From Bacillota bacterium (lineage in GTDB: Bacteria > Bacillota > Clostridia > Acetivibrionales > JAEXSP01), in assembly GCA_023453795.1 (NCBI GenBank), contig JAEXSP010000009.1:3765-67764 (forward strand): a DNA stretch of 64,000 bases, in the 5' to 3' direction. Below the pieces are notes generated by a model, which had not been told where the DNA came from, did no database searches, and saw only the letters and a program-made list of their open reading frames with translations. The first letter of the stretch is position 1; every line of letters begins with the position of its first letter. Shown here in pieces: positions 61,906-64,000 of the stretch. A program made the position numbers and the translations under genes.

Positions 61906-63615
61906 ATGGTACAAAAGCAATCGATCTCAAAGGGCTTCACAGCTTTGAGCATAGCAGGAATCTTAAATAAAGTTATGGCTGTAATATATGTTCCTTTTCT
62001 GACGTTTTTTCTCGGAAACTATGGAAATGGAATTTATAATTCAGGATATACAATCTATACGATGATTTTTGTTGTTACAAATGCAGGGGTTCCTATTGCA
62101 ATATCAAAGCTTGTTTCTGAACAGATAGCCTCTTCAGAATATAGGCTTTCATTCAGAACGTTTAAAATATCTGGAGTGCTTCTTATTTCAATGGGGCTTA
62201 TTTCAAGCATAGTGATGGCTGTTTTTGCAAGGCAGTTTTCCGAGTTTATACGTTTCCCGGAAGCATATCTGACTATACTTGCTCTTTCGCCTACCATGTT
62301 ATTCACAAGTATATCCTGTACATTCAGAGGGTATTTTCAGGGACGGTCCAATATGATACCGACCAGCATATCCCAGATCATTGAGGGGGCAGTAAATTGT
62401 GTCCTTACAGTTGTATTTGCGGGGCTTTTGCTTGGTTATGGAAAAAGCTGGGCCATATCACATGGCATAGAAGGTGCAAAGCAAATCAAGCATAAGTCTT
62501 TGGAATTTGCAGCTGCAGGGGGGACAATCGGTACATCGGTGGGTGCATTATTCAGTGCCGTCTATCTTATATATGTCTACAATAAAAATAGAGTCAGTAT
62601 ACATAAGGAGTTAAAACAGTCATCGACGACCGGGAGAATTTATTCCTCCGGTAGGATACTTAGAAAGATTTTTAAATATGCCGTGCCTATAACACTTGGA
62701 GCAGTGGCTATTTATTCTGCCAATATTATTGACCTCAGATTTGTAAAGGAAAGACTTGTCTATTCGGGGTTCAGTAAGGATGCTGCTACTGCGCTCTATG
62801 GAGTCTTATCCACGCAATACCTTAAGCTGATATATATACCTGTTTCCATTTCAACTGCACTTGCAACCACTATTATACCTGCCATTTCATCTATTGCAGC
62901 CAAAAGGGACAAGGACTTGCTTGGAAAAACAATAAATAAAAGCATGAAATACCTTCTTATGTTCAGTATTCCGTCAGCGGTCGGATTATCTGTACTGGCT
63001 AAACCTACCGTTCATATCCTTTTTCCCAATGCACCTGACGGATGGGATCTTCTGATGATGGGATCATGGATTTTGGTTTTAATTTCGATTGTTACCATAC
63101 AGACAGCAATACTTCAGGCCGTAGGTAAGCCATATATACCTACAATACACTTATGCATAGGCTTTATATTTAAAATATTTTTAAATTATAATCTTGTTGC
63201 AATTAAAGCGATCAATATCAAAGGAGCTCTTATTGGAACCGCCGTCTGCTATAGCTTTGCATGCTACACGAATTACAGATCCATAAAAAAATACACAGGA
63301 GTCAGAATAAAGTATAAAAAAGTGTTTAACCGTCCCCTTTCGGTGTCTATTATAATGGGGGCTGTGATATATCCTTTATACAAGCTGCTGGATATTATAG
63401 CAAAGCTCGCAATCAAGCCAATCTTCCTAAGAAGTGTATTGTGCGGGGGCACCGCAATAATATCAGGCTGTTTTGTTTATTTTTCATTTATGGTTGTTGC
63501 AGGAGGAATAAACGGGGAAGATATAAAGAGGTTTCCAATGGGAGGCAAAGTTCTGAGAATTGTTACAAGAGTGCCTTTTTTCAAGAAACGGCTTTCAGTC
63601 CGGAAATCATTTTGA
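61906..63615 (+). CDS. SpoVB/MurJ-like MOP-superfamily flippase
   Basis: The 569-residue protein has about 14 hydrophobic segments and the SpoVB/YtgP features SISKGFTALSIAGILNKVMA, NAGVPIAISKLVSEQ and FRGYFQGRSNMIPTSISQI. Members flip lipid-linked wall precursors such as lipid II across the membrane. The placement after FemAB and before a penicillin-binding protein fits export of the modified precursor. Confidence 0.88.
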   Translation: MVQKQSISKGFTALSIAGILNKVMAVIYVPFLTFFLGNYGNGIYNSGYTIYTMIFVVTNAGVPIAISKLVSEQIASSEYRLSFRTFKISGVLLISMGLISSIVMAVFARQFSEFIRFPEAYLTILALSPTMLFTSISCTFRGYFQGRSNMIPTSISQIIEGAVNCVLTVVFAGLLLGYGKSWAISHGIEGAKQIKHKSLEFAAAGGTIGTSVGALFSAVYLIYVYNKNRVSIHKELKQSSTTGRIYSSGRILRKIFKYAVPITLGAVAIYSANIIDLRFVKERLVYSGFSKDAATALYGVLSTQYLKLIYIPVSISTALATTIIPAISSIAAKRDKDLLGKTINKSMKYLLMFSIPSAVGLSVLAKPTVHILFPNAPDGWDLLMMGSWILVLISIVTIQTAILQAVGKPYIPTIHLCIGFIFKIFLNYNLVAIKAINIKGALIGTAVCYSFACYTNYRSIKKYTGVRIKYKKVFNRPLSVSIIMGAVIYPLYKLLDIIAKLAIKPIFLRSVLCGGTAIISGCFVYFSFMVVAGGINGEDIKRFPMGGKVLRIVTRVPFFKKRLSVRKSF

Positions 63616-63723
63616 ATAGTTGAGTACATAAATTATTTTCAACTTATATAGGGCGGCATAGCAGCATTTCATACTGTTTATATTAGCGGGGAAAATCGGT
63701 GAAATTTTAGTGAGGTTTATATT

Positions 63724-64000
63724 ATGAAAGAAAAGCTTAACGACAGGTATAATATTCTGGCAATGTTTTTTATTGCTATCGGCATAGCTATCCTATTGGG
63801 GCTGGTCAACATACAGATTCTGAATGGTAAAAAGAATGATGAGGCGTCCCAAAAGGCCCTGCTCAATGTTAAGCAGGTTAAGGCTCCGAGGGGCAATATT
63901 TACGATAAAAACGGCATGCCGATTGCATTAAACAGGATAGGCTTCACAGTAGAGGTCATGGATGCCGGTCTTAATGATGATGAACTGAATGATATGCTTT
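63724..64000 (+). CDS. class B penicillin-binding protein, N-terminal part (truncated by window)
   Basis: From ATG 63724 the frame stays open to the window edge (92 codons). It has a short cytoplasmic end, one membrane helix (~10-32) and the family segment KAPRGNIYDKNGMPIAL. This is the beginning of a PBP2/FtsI-type transpeptidase. The catalytic domain lies outside the window. It ends the cell-wall cluster. Confidence 0.85.
   Translation, partial: MKEKLNDRYNILAMFFIAIGIAILLGLVNIQILNGKKNDEASQKALLNVKQVKAPRGNIYDKNGMPIALNRIGFTVEVMDAGLNDDELNDML

Overview
The window looks like chromosomal DNA of an anaerobic, spore-forming Clostridia species, probably from the Ruminiclostridium/Acetivibrio side of the Oscillospirales. 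The sequence basis is moderate-to-low GC, AGA/AGG arginine codons, a SpoIVFA/SpoIVFB pair, CotF-like coat proteins, a flavodiiron protein, the electron-bifurcating Nfn complex, and the clostridial maf-radC-mreBCD-minCDE order. The first ~1.7 kb (rpoC end, rpsL, rpsG, 5' part of fusA) has different codon use, rich in CGN arginine and visibly richer in G+C. It may come from another genome joined inside the conserved part of fusA, or be unusually biased.

Layout. 1-5.1 kb: rpoC end, rpsL, rpsG, fusA, tuf. 5.2-11 kb: bioY under a BirA operator, a holin/amidase lysis pair, an acetyltransferase, a MerR-type promoter driving an amidohydrolase-MerR operon, and a flavodiiron protein. 11-17.1 kb: MoxR/DUF58/membrane-protein set, then lon. 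17.2-22.2 kb: a membrane/TPR, PRC-barrel and VanW-like cluster, and mecA. 22.6-30.8 kb: maf, radC, mreBCD, minCDE, ykuS, spoIVFA-like, spoIVFB. 30.9-36.6 kb: metF, nfnAB, yjbQ (hidden by a non-ATG start), an orphan isoprenoid-synthase-like protein and two small coat proteins. 36.7-44.9 kb: a giant 7TM/PAS/CheA-like/CheX-like sensor, pyruvate kinase, proBA.

45-53.7 kb is accessory DNA. It holds a three-gene operon (J-domain/degenerate-kinase protein, vWA protein, divergent adenylosuccinate-synthetase-like protein with a frameshift), an MFS transporter, a DedA protein, a 777-bp gene-free stretch full of strong hairpins, a GxxExxY gene whose 3' end is tandemly repeated downstream, a SUKH/SMI1 protein and a MazEF pair. 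Copies of one short GATT-rich direct repeat lie on both sides of the operon-to-DedA block and around the GxxExxY gene.

53.7-64 kb is devoted to the cell wall: alanine racemase, two FemAB paralogues, an M1-like membrane peptidase, a Mur ligase with an atypical specificity motif, a D-aspartate-ligase-like ATP-grasp enzyme, a small protein, a SpoVB/MurJ-type flippase, and the start of a class B penicillin-binding protein. Between the Mur ligase and the ATP-grasp gene lies a duplicated stem-loop element. The best candidates for something not yet described are the J-domain/vWA/PurA-like operon, the sensor architecture, the Mur-ligase/ATP-grasp/FemAB wall cluster with its duplicated hairpins, and the hairpin-rich gene-free region.
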